From: UBA6911 sp964481255
GTDB taxonomy: Bacteria; Acidobacteriota; UBA6911
DNA length: 14,873 nucleotides
Reading direction: 5' to 3'
Assembly: GCA_964481255.1 (NCBI GenBank)
Contig: CAYZTZ010000085.1
Coordinates: 1-14,873 of the forward strand
Below, piece after piece: positions 6,087-13,006 of this stretch. Numbering within the stretch: the stretch's first letter is position 1; each line of letters opens with the position of its first letter. A program made the position numbers and the translations under genes. The notes beneath the pieces are model-generated. The model made no database searches, was not told the origin of the DNA, and saw only the letters and a list, made by a program, of their open reading frames with translations.

Positions 6087-8036
6087 ATGCTTCAGATTAA
6101 GGGACTCGGCAAGGCCTTCCGCGGCGAATGGCTTTTTAAGTCCCTGGATTTTCAGATCAATGAAAGGGACCGGATCGGTCTGGTCGGGGATAACGGAACC
6201 GGAAAGTCCACCCTCATGAAGATGATTGCCGGCCTTATGCCGGCCGACGAGGGGGAGATCATCGGGGCCCGCGACCTGACGTTCGGATACCTGCCCCAGG
6301 ACGGACTGGTCGTGCGGGGGCGCAGTCTGATGGAGGAGGCGCTTTCGGTTTTCGAGTCCCTGATGGAGCTCGAGCGCGACATGCGCCGCTTGGAGCACGA
6401 ATTGTCCGACATGCGGCGCTCCGATCCCGTGTATGAGAGTAAACTCGCGCAATATTCCCTTCTTTCCCAACAGTTCCGCCTTCAGGAGGGATATTCCGTC
6501 GAGGCGAAGGCCGGAACCGTGCTCCTGGGCCTGGGTTTCACGCCCCAGGACCTGAGCCGCCCCTGTGAGGATTTCAGCGGCGGCTGGCAGATGCGCATCG
6601 CCCTGGCCAAGCTTCTGCTGCTGCGGCCGAGCCTGTTGCTGCTCGACGAGCCCACCAACCATCTGGACCTGGAAGCGCGCAACTGGCTGGAGGGTTATCT
6701 GCAGGCGTATCCCCATGCGCTGGTTCTCGTTTCGCACGACCGCTTTTTTCTGGATGCCGTGGTGCAGAGGGTCCTGGAGATTCGAAACCGGGCCGTTCAT
6801 TTCTACAAGGGGAATTACACCGAATTCCTGAGGCAGCGCGAGGAGAGACTGGTTCAGCTGAAAGCCGAATATGAGGCTCAGCAGAAAGAGATTGCCCGCA
6901 TTCGGGCCTTCGCCGACAAGTTCCGGTACAAGGCCACCAAGGCCGCCCAGGTGCAAAGCCGCCTCAAGGAACTCGAGCGCATGGAGCGGATCGAGATTCC
7001 CCCTGAAGCCAAGCCGATCCGTCTGAGGTTTCCCGAAGGCCCTCGAACCGGACGCGTCGTCCTGGAGCTTTCAAACGTCACCGCGGGTTACGGCGGGACT
7101 CCCGTTTTCAGCCGGCTCAACTGCATTCTGGAGAAAGGCGAGCGCGTCGCCCTGGTCGGGCCTAACGGGGCGGGGAAATCCACCCTGATGAAGATACTTG
7201 CCGGCCGGTTGCCGCTGTTCGAGGGGGAGCGCCGCATCGGCCACAATGTCGTCCTATCCTACTTCTCTCAGGATCAGGATGAGCTCCTCGGCTCGGACAG
7301 GACGGTATGGGATGAAGTCTATTCGGTCGCCCCAAGCCGCATCGTGCCCCAGTTGCGCACCCTGCTCGGCTGCTTCCTGTTCTCAGGAGAGGATGTCGAG
7401 AAGCGGGTTTCCGTGCTGAGCGGCGGGGAAAGGAGCCGCCTGGCGCTGTGCAGGCTCCTTCTTTCGCCCGCCAACTGCCTCCTCCTGGATGAGCCGACGA
7501 ATCATCTGGATATCCGATCCAAGGATATCCTTATGGAGGCTCTGCGGGAGTATGAAGGCACTCTGGTTTTTGTCAGCCATGACCGCTATTTTCTCGACGG
7601 GCTGGCGACCAAGGTGCTGGAGGTGGGGGATCAAAAGGCGATCCCGTATCTGGGCAACTACGAAGACTATCTTTTCAAGAAGGCGACGCTTGAGAGGGGG
7701 GAGACCGGAGGAGAGGCGGAAAACGCAACTGCGAAAGGGGCGCCCGCGATTTCGCAGGGGGCTTCGGTCGGCCTTGCGGCATCGAGGAAGAGAAAAGCGA
7801 ACCCCTATAAAATACGGCAGAAAAAGGAGCAGATCGAGCGCCTCGAGGGCCGGATCGAAATGCACGAGACGAGAGTCGCCGTCCTGACGCAGCTGCTCGC
7901 GAGCGAAGAGCTTTACCGGGACCACCAGCTGTTCCGGTCCACGATGGAGGAACATGAGCGCCTCCAGGCAGAACTCGGCCGGTACCTGGAACAATGGGAA
8001 AGGCTGCAGGAGGAGATCGAGGACCTCGAAGACTGA
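6087..8036 (+). CDS. ABC-F family ATPase (Uup/YheS-like)
   Basis: A 649-aa cytosolic protein with two ATP-binding cassettes and no membrane domain, the ABC-F architecture of ribosome-associated translation factors. Cassette 1 has Walker A GDNGTGKST (34-42), signature FSGGWQMR (163-170), Walker B LLLLDEPTNHLD (183-194) and VSHDR (215-219). Cassette 2 has GPNGAGKST (358-366), LSGGERSR (444-451), LLLDEPTNHLD (465-475) and VSHDR (496-500). The charged helical linker (about 240-310) corresponds to the P-site tRNA interaction motif. A low-complexity stretch (about 535-570) leads to a lysine/glutamate-rich C-terminal coiled coil (about 573-648), as in Uup and YheS. All catalytic motifs are intact. 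GGGGGA precedes the ATG. A housekeeping role is likelier than antibiotic resistance, but sequence alone does not exclude the latter. Confidence 0.93.
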   Translation: MLQIKGLGKAFRGEWLFKSLDFQINERDRIGLVGDNGTGKSTLMKMIAGLMPADEGEIIGARDLTFGYLPQDGLVVRGRSLMEEALSVFESLMELERDMRRLEHELSDMRRSDPVYESKLAQYSLLSQQFRLQEGYSVEAKAGTVLLGLGFTPQDLSRPCEDFSGGWQMRIALAKLLLLRPSLLLLDEPTNHLDLEARNWLEGYLQAYPHALVLVSHDRFFLDAVVQRVLEIRNRAVHFYKGNYTEFLRQREERLVQLKAEYEAQQKEIARIRAFADKFRYKATKAAQVQSRLKELERMERIEIPPEAKPIRLRFPEGPRTGRVVLELSNVTAGYGGTPVFSRLNCILEKGERVALVGPNGAGKSTLMKILAGRLPLFEGERRIGHNVVLSYFSQDQDELLGSDRTVWDEVYSVAPSRIVPQLRTLLGCFLFSGEDVEKRVSVLSGGERSRLALCRLLLSPANCLLLDEPTNHLDIRSKDILMEALREYEGTLVFVSHDRYFLDGLATKVLEVGDQKAIPYLGNYEDYLFKKATLERGETGGEAENATAKGAPAISQGASVGLAASRKRKANPYKIRQKKEQIERLEGRIEMHETRVAVLTQLLASEELYRDHQLFRSTMEEHERLQAELGRYLEQWERLQEEIEDLED

Positions 8037-8438
8037 GATCGCCGTCCCGCGGAGGGAAGCGGCCTTGCGCATTCAGGGGCATGCGTTCGGCGGGGGCCGT
8101 TTGACGCCCGGAGGGCCGCGACAGGAAGTATTCCACCTGAGGCTGCATTTGTGGTATTCTTTAATTTCACCGGCCTTGGGTGCGTACTACAACCAGTCGT
8201 CGTTGCAGCTCATCGAGCGGGATAGCGGGACTCCACTTCCGGAATATAATCCCCTCCGAATGGGTCCAATAAAGAATTCGCCGTACACGGCGGCGTAAGC
8301 TCCCCATAGAGGGTCCGGGTCCCCGGCGCTTCTTAGACGGAGACGGCGGCAGACCCGGGCGGCACGCTTTGGCGACCGGATGATCCCGCTCCCATCGCCG
8401 TTTTTCACGGGAACCGTCTGAAGACATCAAGGAGGCCA
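8037..8438. other. Noncoding gap upstream of the zinc-ribbon gene, with hairpins
   Basis: These 402 nt hold no credible gene. Seen: CGCCGT/ACGGCG around AC (8279-8292); a 9-bp stem with one G-T pair, GTCCGGGTC/GACCCGGGC (8313-8321 with 8352-8360), enclosing 30 nt; and a perfect TATAAT at 8245-8250 without a good -35. The stretch CGGCGTAAGCT (8289-8299) also occurs near 2136. A long 5' leader for the zinc-ribbon gene is possible. Confidence 0.4.
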
Positions 8439-8852
8439 ATGTCAAGAAAATACCGACAAGTCGGCTATATGGATTCCGACAGGGAAAAGAAGCCCAAACC
8501 GCCTCCGCGACCCCGCGGCCCGGCGGGGCGGGTGGAGACAAAATTTCACCTTATCACCCGCTGCAATAATTGCGCTTCGGAAATCCAGGTCATGGACCAG
8601 ATCCGGGTCACGGACAAGTGCAAGAAATGCGGAACGGATCTTCACACCTGCCGTAATTGCCTGAACTTTGATCCTTCCGCGCGCAATGAATGCAACAAGC
8701 CGGTTGAGACGCGGGTCGTCAACAAGGGCTCCAATAATCTCTGCACCTTTTTTGAGCCCAAGGTCCTGGTGGAAAAACAGGGGAGCGGCGCCGCCCCTCC
8801 CAGAGTGGCGGACAGTCATCGCCAGGCTTTTCTCGACCTCTTCAAGAAATAA
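8439..8852 (+). CDS. Small zinc-ribbon protein of unknown function
   Basis: A 137-aa protein I cannot assign to a named function. The first 35 residues are basic and proline rich (KKPKPPPRPRGPAGR). The core has eight cysteines: CNNC (42, 45), CKKC (61, 64), CRNC (71, 74), C85 and C102. This fits two four-cysteine metal sites: a zinc ribbon (42/45 with 61/64) and a second CxxC with C85 and C102. The tail is short and ends in HRQAFLDLFKK, a possible amphipathic helix. No signal peptide or membrane segment is seen. A strong AAGGAGG 3 nt before the ATG fixes the start and suggests efficient translation. It is expressed separately from the ABC-F gene, which ends 402 nt upstream. Nucleic-acid or protein binding is plausible but unproven. 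Confidence 0.85.
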   Translation: MSRKYRQVGYMDSDREKKPKPPPRPRGPAGRVETKFHLITRCNNCASEIQVMDQIRVTDKCKKCGTDLHTCRNCLNFDPSARNECNKPVETRVVNKGSNNLCTFFEPKVLVEKQGSGAAPPRVADSHRQAFLDLFKK

Positions 8853-8876
8853 CCGGCGTCCCCCGTTGTATCCCCG

Positions 8877-8910
8877 GCCTTTTACGGCGCCGCTTTGCGC
8901 AAAAGGCGGC
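8877..8910. terminator. Hairpin between convergent zinc-ribbon and mscL genes
   Basis: GCCTTTT (8877-8883) is the perfect inverse of AAAAGGC (8901-8907). An alternative 8-bp stem forms between 8889-8896 and 8903-8910. It lies 25-58 nt past the plus-strand gene and 58-91 nt past the mscL stop, where a shared terminator would be expected. Neither strand has a proper T-tract after the stem. Confidence 0.3.
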
Positions 8911-8967
8911 ATCGGGAGAGACCCCGCGTCCGGGCCATTTGCAGCGCATCCACCCTAATGCTTTCTT

Positions 8968-9408
8968 TTAGACCGCCGCACTGAGCTGGGACGTGCAGTT
9001 GGGGCAGCGCTTCGCCGAGATGGGTATCGCGGTGGCGCAGAAAGGGCAATCCTTGGTATTCGGCGGCGCGGCCGGAGGCTGGCGCTTGAACTTGTTCACC
9101 TGGCGGATCAGCAGAAAGATCGCGAAGGCCACGATGATGAAATCGATGACGGTGTTGAGGAAGATTCCATAATTGATCGTGGCCGCTCCGGCCTCCTTGG
9201 CCGCCGCGACGGTCGGGAAATCCTGGCCGGTCAAACTGATGAACAGGTTGCTGAAATCCATTTTGCCGAGCAGCAGGCCCAGGGGCGGCATCAGGACGTC
9301 GCTCACGAAGGATGAGATGATCTTACCGAAGGCCGCGCCGATGATGATGCCGACGGCCATATCGAGAACATTCCCTTTCATCGCGAACTCTTTGAATTCC
9401 TTAAACAT
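8968..9408 (-). CDS. mscL: Large-conductance mechanosensitive channel MscL with C-terminal zinc ribbon
   Basis: MscL is an inner-membrane homopentamer that opens under membrane tension and releases solutes during osmotic downshock. The 146-aa product starts MFKEFKEFAMKGNVLDMAVG. This gives the amphipathic N-terminal helix and TM1 (about 15-45, with GIIIGAAFGKIISSFVSDVLMPP), a periplasmic loop (about 46-77), and TM2 (about 78-103, YGIFLNTVIDFIIVAFAIFLLI). The common C-terminal charged helix is replaced by a proline-rich linker and CPFC-X10-CPNC (C121, C124, C135, C138), a zinc-ribbon pattern. GGAGG 5 nt before the ATG supports the start. It is 144 nt downstream of the activase gene on the same strand and probably has its own promoter. 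Confidence 0.95.
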   Translation of the reverse strand: MFKEFKEFAMKGNVLDMAVGIIIGAAFGKIISSFVSDVLMPPLGLLLGKMDFSNLFISLTGQDFPTVAAAKEAGAATINYGIFLNTVIDFIIVAFAIFLLIRQVNKFKRQPPAAPPNTKDCPFCATAIPISAKRCPNCTSQLSAAV

Positions 9409-9467
9409 GGTATCCTCCGGGTTGAGTGTTTTTCTTCGGCCTTCCAGAGATAGAGATTTCTGCGGCT

Positions 9468-9473
9468 ATTATA
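9468..9473 (-). promoter_or_regulatory. Candidate -10 element for mscL
   Basis: A perfect TATAAT on the minus strand lies 60 nt upstream of the mscL ATG, in the gap after the activase stop. No convincing -35 is present at 16-18 bp, so this is a weak call. Confidence 0.3.
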
Positions 9474-9552
9474 AGACCGAAAGCCCGGTTTAGGATATTG
9501 GAATGATAAAAGCGGCCCTGGCGACGAAGAAAAGTCCCGGCCTGTCCGAACC

Positions 9553-12500
9553 CTAGGGGTCGTTGCGGCCTTCCTGCAGCCTGGCGGCCTGGAGTTCCTT
9601 CCGATAGCGCTTCAGATAGTAGTCGATGGTCTCGACGCGCAGCTTGATGGAGCCGCTCGGCTTGTTCTCGTCGATGTCCTTGAACGCGAAATAGGGTGTG
9701 CCCGAATTTTCGATGATCTTCTCGATGGTGGAATAGATGGGCGCATCGTGCCCGCATTTGAAATTGGACAATTCGACGGCGATGAGGTTGGGGTGTCTCG
9801 CCGTGAACTTCGCCGCCCAGAGCTTGAAGGCGCTGTTGGCCGAGAACGTGTGTTTCCAAACGTCGCTGACGTCAAGGGGATGGGCGATGATCCCTTCCTG
9901 GACCTCCTCGCCGAAAAGGCGCTCCAGAAGATCCGCGTCCAGCGGCAGCGTTGCCTGCGAGAAAACGGGGTATCCCCGTTTCTGAAGTTCTTCCGGGATG
10001 CCCTGGCTGATTCCGGGGTCATGATGATACGGTCGCCCCAGCAGAACGATCCCCACGCCTCCTTCCTTTTCGAGCCGGACTATGATCTCGCGCGCTTTTC
10101 TCCGTATGTCCGCCTCATAGCGGTCGAGCGCATCCAAGCCCGCATAGACGGCACGCCTGTTCTCATTCTTTGAGAGCTTGAGAATGGAACGCCAGGCGGC
10201 GTACATCTGCCGCGCCAGCATGTCGGGCTTCGAAAGATCAAGGAGCGGATCCAGATAGAGGATGCCGTTTTCGGCGAACAGGTCCGTTTCCTTGGTGAAG
10301 GCCGCCCGCACCACCTCCGGAGTCAGAGCCGTGGTGGGACAGGCATTGCTGGCCCGGATATGAACCAGCGGCGAGCGCAGCACGTCGAGCATCGGGAAGA
10401 AGATGCAGTCGAGCGGTTTGCGCCGGTGCTTTTCAAACAGAAGATTGTGAACGTGGGCCAGGGCGAGCTTGGATGGATAACAGGGGTCTATGGCGCCGCG
10501 TTTGGAACCGACCCGGAACATCTCCTCGCTGGTGAAATCGGAGAAAACGATATTGCCCGGCCGAACCCCAAGGCTTTCAAAATAGCCTTTGAACAGGGGC
10601 GCGTAAGCGAACATTCCCAAAACGCGCGGGATCCCGATGCGGATCCGCGACCGTTTCTCCATGATCCGCCTCCGCAGCGGCCATTTCCCTGCTTCGGCGA
10701 CTTTCTCGTGCGCGCCGACTTTCCAGACCTCGCGTCCGGCATACTCCAGAAGATTCGGATTCGCCTCCCGCGCCGCGTCCAGCTCGGACTGGATCGCCTT
10801 CATGGCCGCCAGGTCTTCCGCGGTGCCTTTTTCGCAGGTCGCGATGATCAGGCGGCGCCTTCCGTTGCCGTCGCCGGTTCCTATATCGATGAAGGTCCGC
10901 AGGCAATGGTTCTTGCAGTAGGAGCAGCGCGTTTCTTCGCCGACGGTTGTTTGGTACTGGATCCGGCGCACGGCGTCCAGGCCGATGAAAGTCGTCTTTC
11001 TCCCCTGCCGCCACAGGGACATGGCTTCAAAGGCCGCTCCGATGGCGCCGGCTTCGCCGGCGTGCTTGTGAACGATGATCTCCGGCGTTTTCCCCGAGCC
11101 CTCGAACCGCCTGTGGATGAAATCCACCTGCGCCTTCACCGCAGCGAGATTGTTCTGAGTGCCTCCCTGCAGAATAAAGCGTGTCCCCAGCTCGGGCAGG
11201 TTGGGGATCTTTGCGATATACAGCCAGACGTTCTTGGGCAGGACCGCGGCGAGCCCCGCCAGTATCTCGTTGGCTTTCCATCCCTGTCCCTGGAAGCTGG
11301 CGATGTCCGCCTGCAGAAAGACCGCGCACCCGTAAGGGAAAACGGGCATCTCGCGCGCGGAGAAGGCGACCTCCGCAAACTGTTCCACCTTGAAACCGAA
11401 GCCCTCGGCTATCGCCTGGAGGAAATAGCCGTTCCCGGCGGAGCATTGCGTGTTGAGCTTGAAGTCCTTGACATGGCCGTCCTTAAGGATCATCAGTTTG
11501 ATGTCCTGTCCGCCCACGTCGACGATGGCGTCCGGGGTCTCATAATAATGCAGCGCCGAGATCGTGTGGGCGACCGTCTCGACGAGGGCGACGTCGGCGC
11601 ATATCACGTCCTTCAGAGTGTCCTTCGCGTAGCCGGTCGTCGCCGCCCCGAGCACCTCGATCCGGGCACCCTGGACCTCCACCTGGTTTCTGAGTTTTTC
11701 CAGGATCTCGATGGTGTCTTTGATCGGGTTGCCCTTGGAAAGCTGATACGCGCGGGCCAGGACTTCACCCTCCGGTGAGAGCAGCACAGCTTTGGTGGAC
11801 GTGGAGCCCCCGTCGACGCCGAGGAATCCCCGCGCCGTTTCGCCGGGTCTGAAAGTCGGCGGTATGAAGGGCGGAGGAGCGTATTTTTTAAGAAACGCCT
11901 CGACCTCTTCCTGGGAAGCGACCAGCGCGGGCGTTCCAAGCCCGCCTTTGCCGCGGCCCTGGGACCGGCCGATCCAGAGATTCTCCAGCCGGGAAATCCC
12001 GAGATATCGGCCCACCTCGGCCTCCTCGTCCTTGCCGAATTCGGCGGCTCCAAGCGCTCCGAAATACTCGGCGTTTTCAGGAGCCCGGATCAAATCTTCG
12101 GGGCGGGCATCCTTCGGGATCGGAGTGCCGCGCTCCTCCCACATGAGGCGGATATTGCGCTGCCAGGCCTCCCGCATTCCGGGGATAAAAGCGTTGGGGC
12201 CGCCGAGCAGCAGGACATGGGGCAGCAACGTGTGACCGCGCGCCAGGACCTTTAGGTTCTGCAGCACGAACGCCTCGAAGAGCGAGGCCATGAGCTCCTC
12301 GGGGGGGATGCCTTGCTTTTGCAGGCTGTTGATGTCGGTTTCGGCGAACACGCCGCATTTGCCGGCAACCGGATGCACGCGGATGCCTGAGTAGCGCAAT
12401 CGGCACAGGTCCCCGAGAGGGATGCCGAGTTTTTTGGCGATCTTGTCGATGACGGCACCGGTGCCGCCGGCACACTTGTCGTTCATGGAGAGGGTCTTCT

Positions 12501-12879
12501 TGGCGTGCCCGGTCCCGGCGTCCTCATGCAGGATTACGATTTTCGCGTCCTGCCCGCCGATTTCAACGAAGCAGGAAGCTTCCGTGCACCGTCGTTCCAC
12601 GAACAGGGAAGCGGCGAGGACTTCCTGGACGTACTTGGCTCCGATCAGGTCGGCCAGGTTGTTTCCGCCGGTGCCTGTCATGAAAACGCGGCAGTTGCCG
12701 GGCGCGATTCCGGCCTGCTCCTCCATCCGTTTCAGGAAATCCAGCAATGTCTCCAGCTGGCGCGTCTCGTGCCGGCGGTAGTCCTTCCATAGAAGGGCGC
12801 CGGTCCCGGCGTCCTCGACAACGGCTTTGACCGTGGTGGATCCCACGTCGATCCCGACGAGATATTTAACTGCGGTCAC
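9553..12879 (-). CDS. Tandem CoA-enzyme activase (two BadF/HgdC-type ATPase domains) with DUF2229/COG3580-type C-terminal half
   Basis: A 1108-aa protein of the ASKHA superfamily (2-hydroxyglutaryl-CoA dehydratase/benzoyl-CoA reductase activases), which use ATP to push electrons to low potential. Domain 1 (about 5-285): GIDVGSTTVK (9-18), EIGGQDAK (106-113), NDKCAGGTG (C136), KCGVFAETD (C175). Domain 2 (about 350-635): GVDGGSTSTK (354-363), DVGGQDIK (454-461), NTQCSAGNG (C479), YGCAVF (C518). Both cysteine pairs are 39 residues apart, as in HgdC (C127/C166), where they hold a [4Fe-4S] cluster. A linker carries CSYCKNHC (C652, C655, C659) and C682. The rest is DUF2229-like (about 746-835) and continues to NFKCGHDAPIY (about 1039-1049). 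The frame opens at GTG 12933, but GTG 12879 has GAGGAG four bases upstream and sits right before KYLVGID, so it is preferred. The substrate is unknown. Confidence 0.9.
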   Translation of the reverse strand: MTAVKYLVGIDVGSTTVKAVVEDAGTGALLWKDYRRHETRQLETLLDFLKRMEEQAGIAPGNCRVFMTGTGGNNLADLIGAKYVQEVLAASLFVERRCTEASCFVEIGGQDAKIVILHEDAGTGHAKKTLSMNDKCAGGTGAVIDKIAKKLGIPLGDLCRLRYSGIRVHPVAGKCGVFAETDINSLQKQGIPPEELMASLFEAFVLQNLKVLARGHTLLPHVLLLGGPNAFIPGMREAWQRNIRLMWEERGTPIPKDARPEDLIRAPENAEYFGALGAAEFGKDEEAEVGRYLGISRLENLWIGRSQGRGKGGLGTPALVASQEEVEAFLKKYAPPPFIPPTFRPGETARGFLGVDGGSTSTKAVLLSPEGEVLARAYQLSKGNPIKDTIEILEKLRNQVEVQGARIEVLGAATTGYAKDTLKDVICADVALVETVAHTISALHYYETPDAIVDVGGQDIKLMILKDGHVKDFKLNTQCSAGNGYFLQAIAEGFGFKVEQFAEVAFSAREMPVFPYGCAVFLQADIASFQGQGWKANEILAGLAAVLPKNVWLYIAKIPNLPELGTRFILQGGTQNNLAAVKAQVDFIHRRFEGSGKTPEIIVHKHAGEAGAIGAAFEAMSLWRQGRKTTFIGLDAVRRIQYQTTVGEETRCSYCKNHCLRTFIDIGTGDGNGRRRLIIATCEKGTAEDLAAMKAIQSELDAAREANPNLLEYAGREVWKVGAHEKVAEAGKWPLRRRIMEKRSRIRIGIPRVLGMFAYAPLFKGYFESLGVRPGNIVFSDFTSEEMFRVGSKRGAIDPCYPSKLALAHVHNLLFEKHRRKPLDCIFFPMLDVLRSPLVHIRASNACPTTALTPEVVRAAFTKETDLFAENGILYLDPLLDLSKPDMLARQMYAAWRSILKLSKNENRRAVYAGLDALDRYEADIRRKAREIIVRLEKEGGVGIVLLGRPYHHDPGISQGIPEELQKRGYPVFSQATLPLDADLLERLFGEEVQEGIIAHPLDVSDVWKHTFSANSAFKLWAAKFTARHPNLIAVELSNFKCGHDAPIYSTIEKIIENSGTPYFAFKDIDENKPSGSIKLRVETIDYYLKRYRKELQAARLQEGRNDP

Positions 12880-12897
12880 GGTACTCCTCTGCTCCTG

Positions 12898-12931
12898 GGA
12901 TTCGAGATGCAGGATTCCAAGCTCAGGATTC
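12898..12931. repeat. Three GGATTC copies at 14-bp intervals
   Basis: GGATTC occurs at 12898-12903, 12912-12917 and 12926-12931, exactly 14 bp apart; the first two units share GGATTC-N-A-N4-CA. It lies in the 127-nt gap between the HgdB-like gene and the preferred start of the activase gene. Immediately beside it is a 6-bp hairpin CCGGGA/TCCCGG (12937-12942 with 12948-12953). TTCGAGAT (12901-12908) is inverted at 12979-12986. Confidence 0.45.
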
Positions 12932-13006
12932 ACGGCCCGGGAACCTGTCCCGGCGGCGCTGTGCCTGTCCGATCCCGAATCTCGAACCTCGTCTCTGGAA
13001 TCGGGC

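Noticed and set aside
5934..6956. Minus-strand open frame of 340 aa
   Set aside because: Antisense to the first cassette of the ABC-F gene and composed of low-information sequence.
8167..8541. Minus-strand open frame of 124 aa in the gap before the zinc-ribbon gene
   Set aside because: It overlaps the well-supported zinc-ribbon start, has no ribosome binding site and no recognisable motif.
10360..11778. Plus-strand open frame of 472 aa
   Set aside because: It lies wholly inside the 1108-aa activase on the other strand, whose motifs are unmistakable; open shadow frames are common at this GC content.
12880..12933. Longer N-terminus for the tandem activase from GTG 12933
   Set aside because: The GTG at 12879 has a much better ribosome binding site, and the extra 18 residues fall in the 14-bp repeat.
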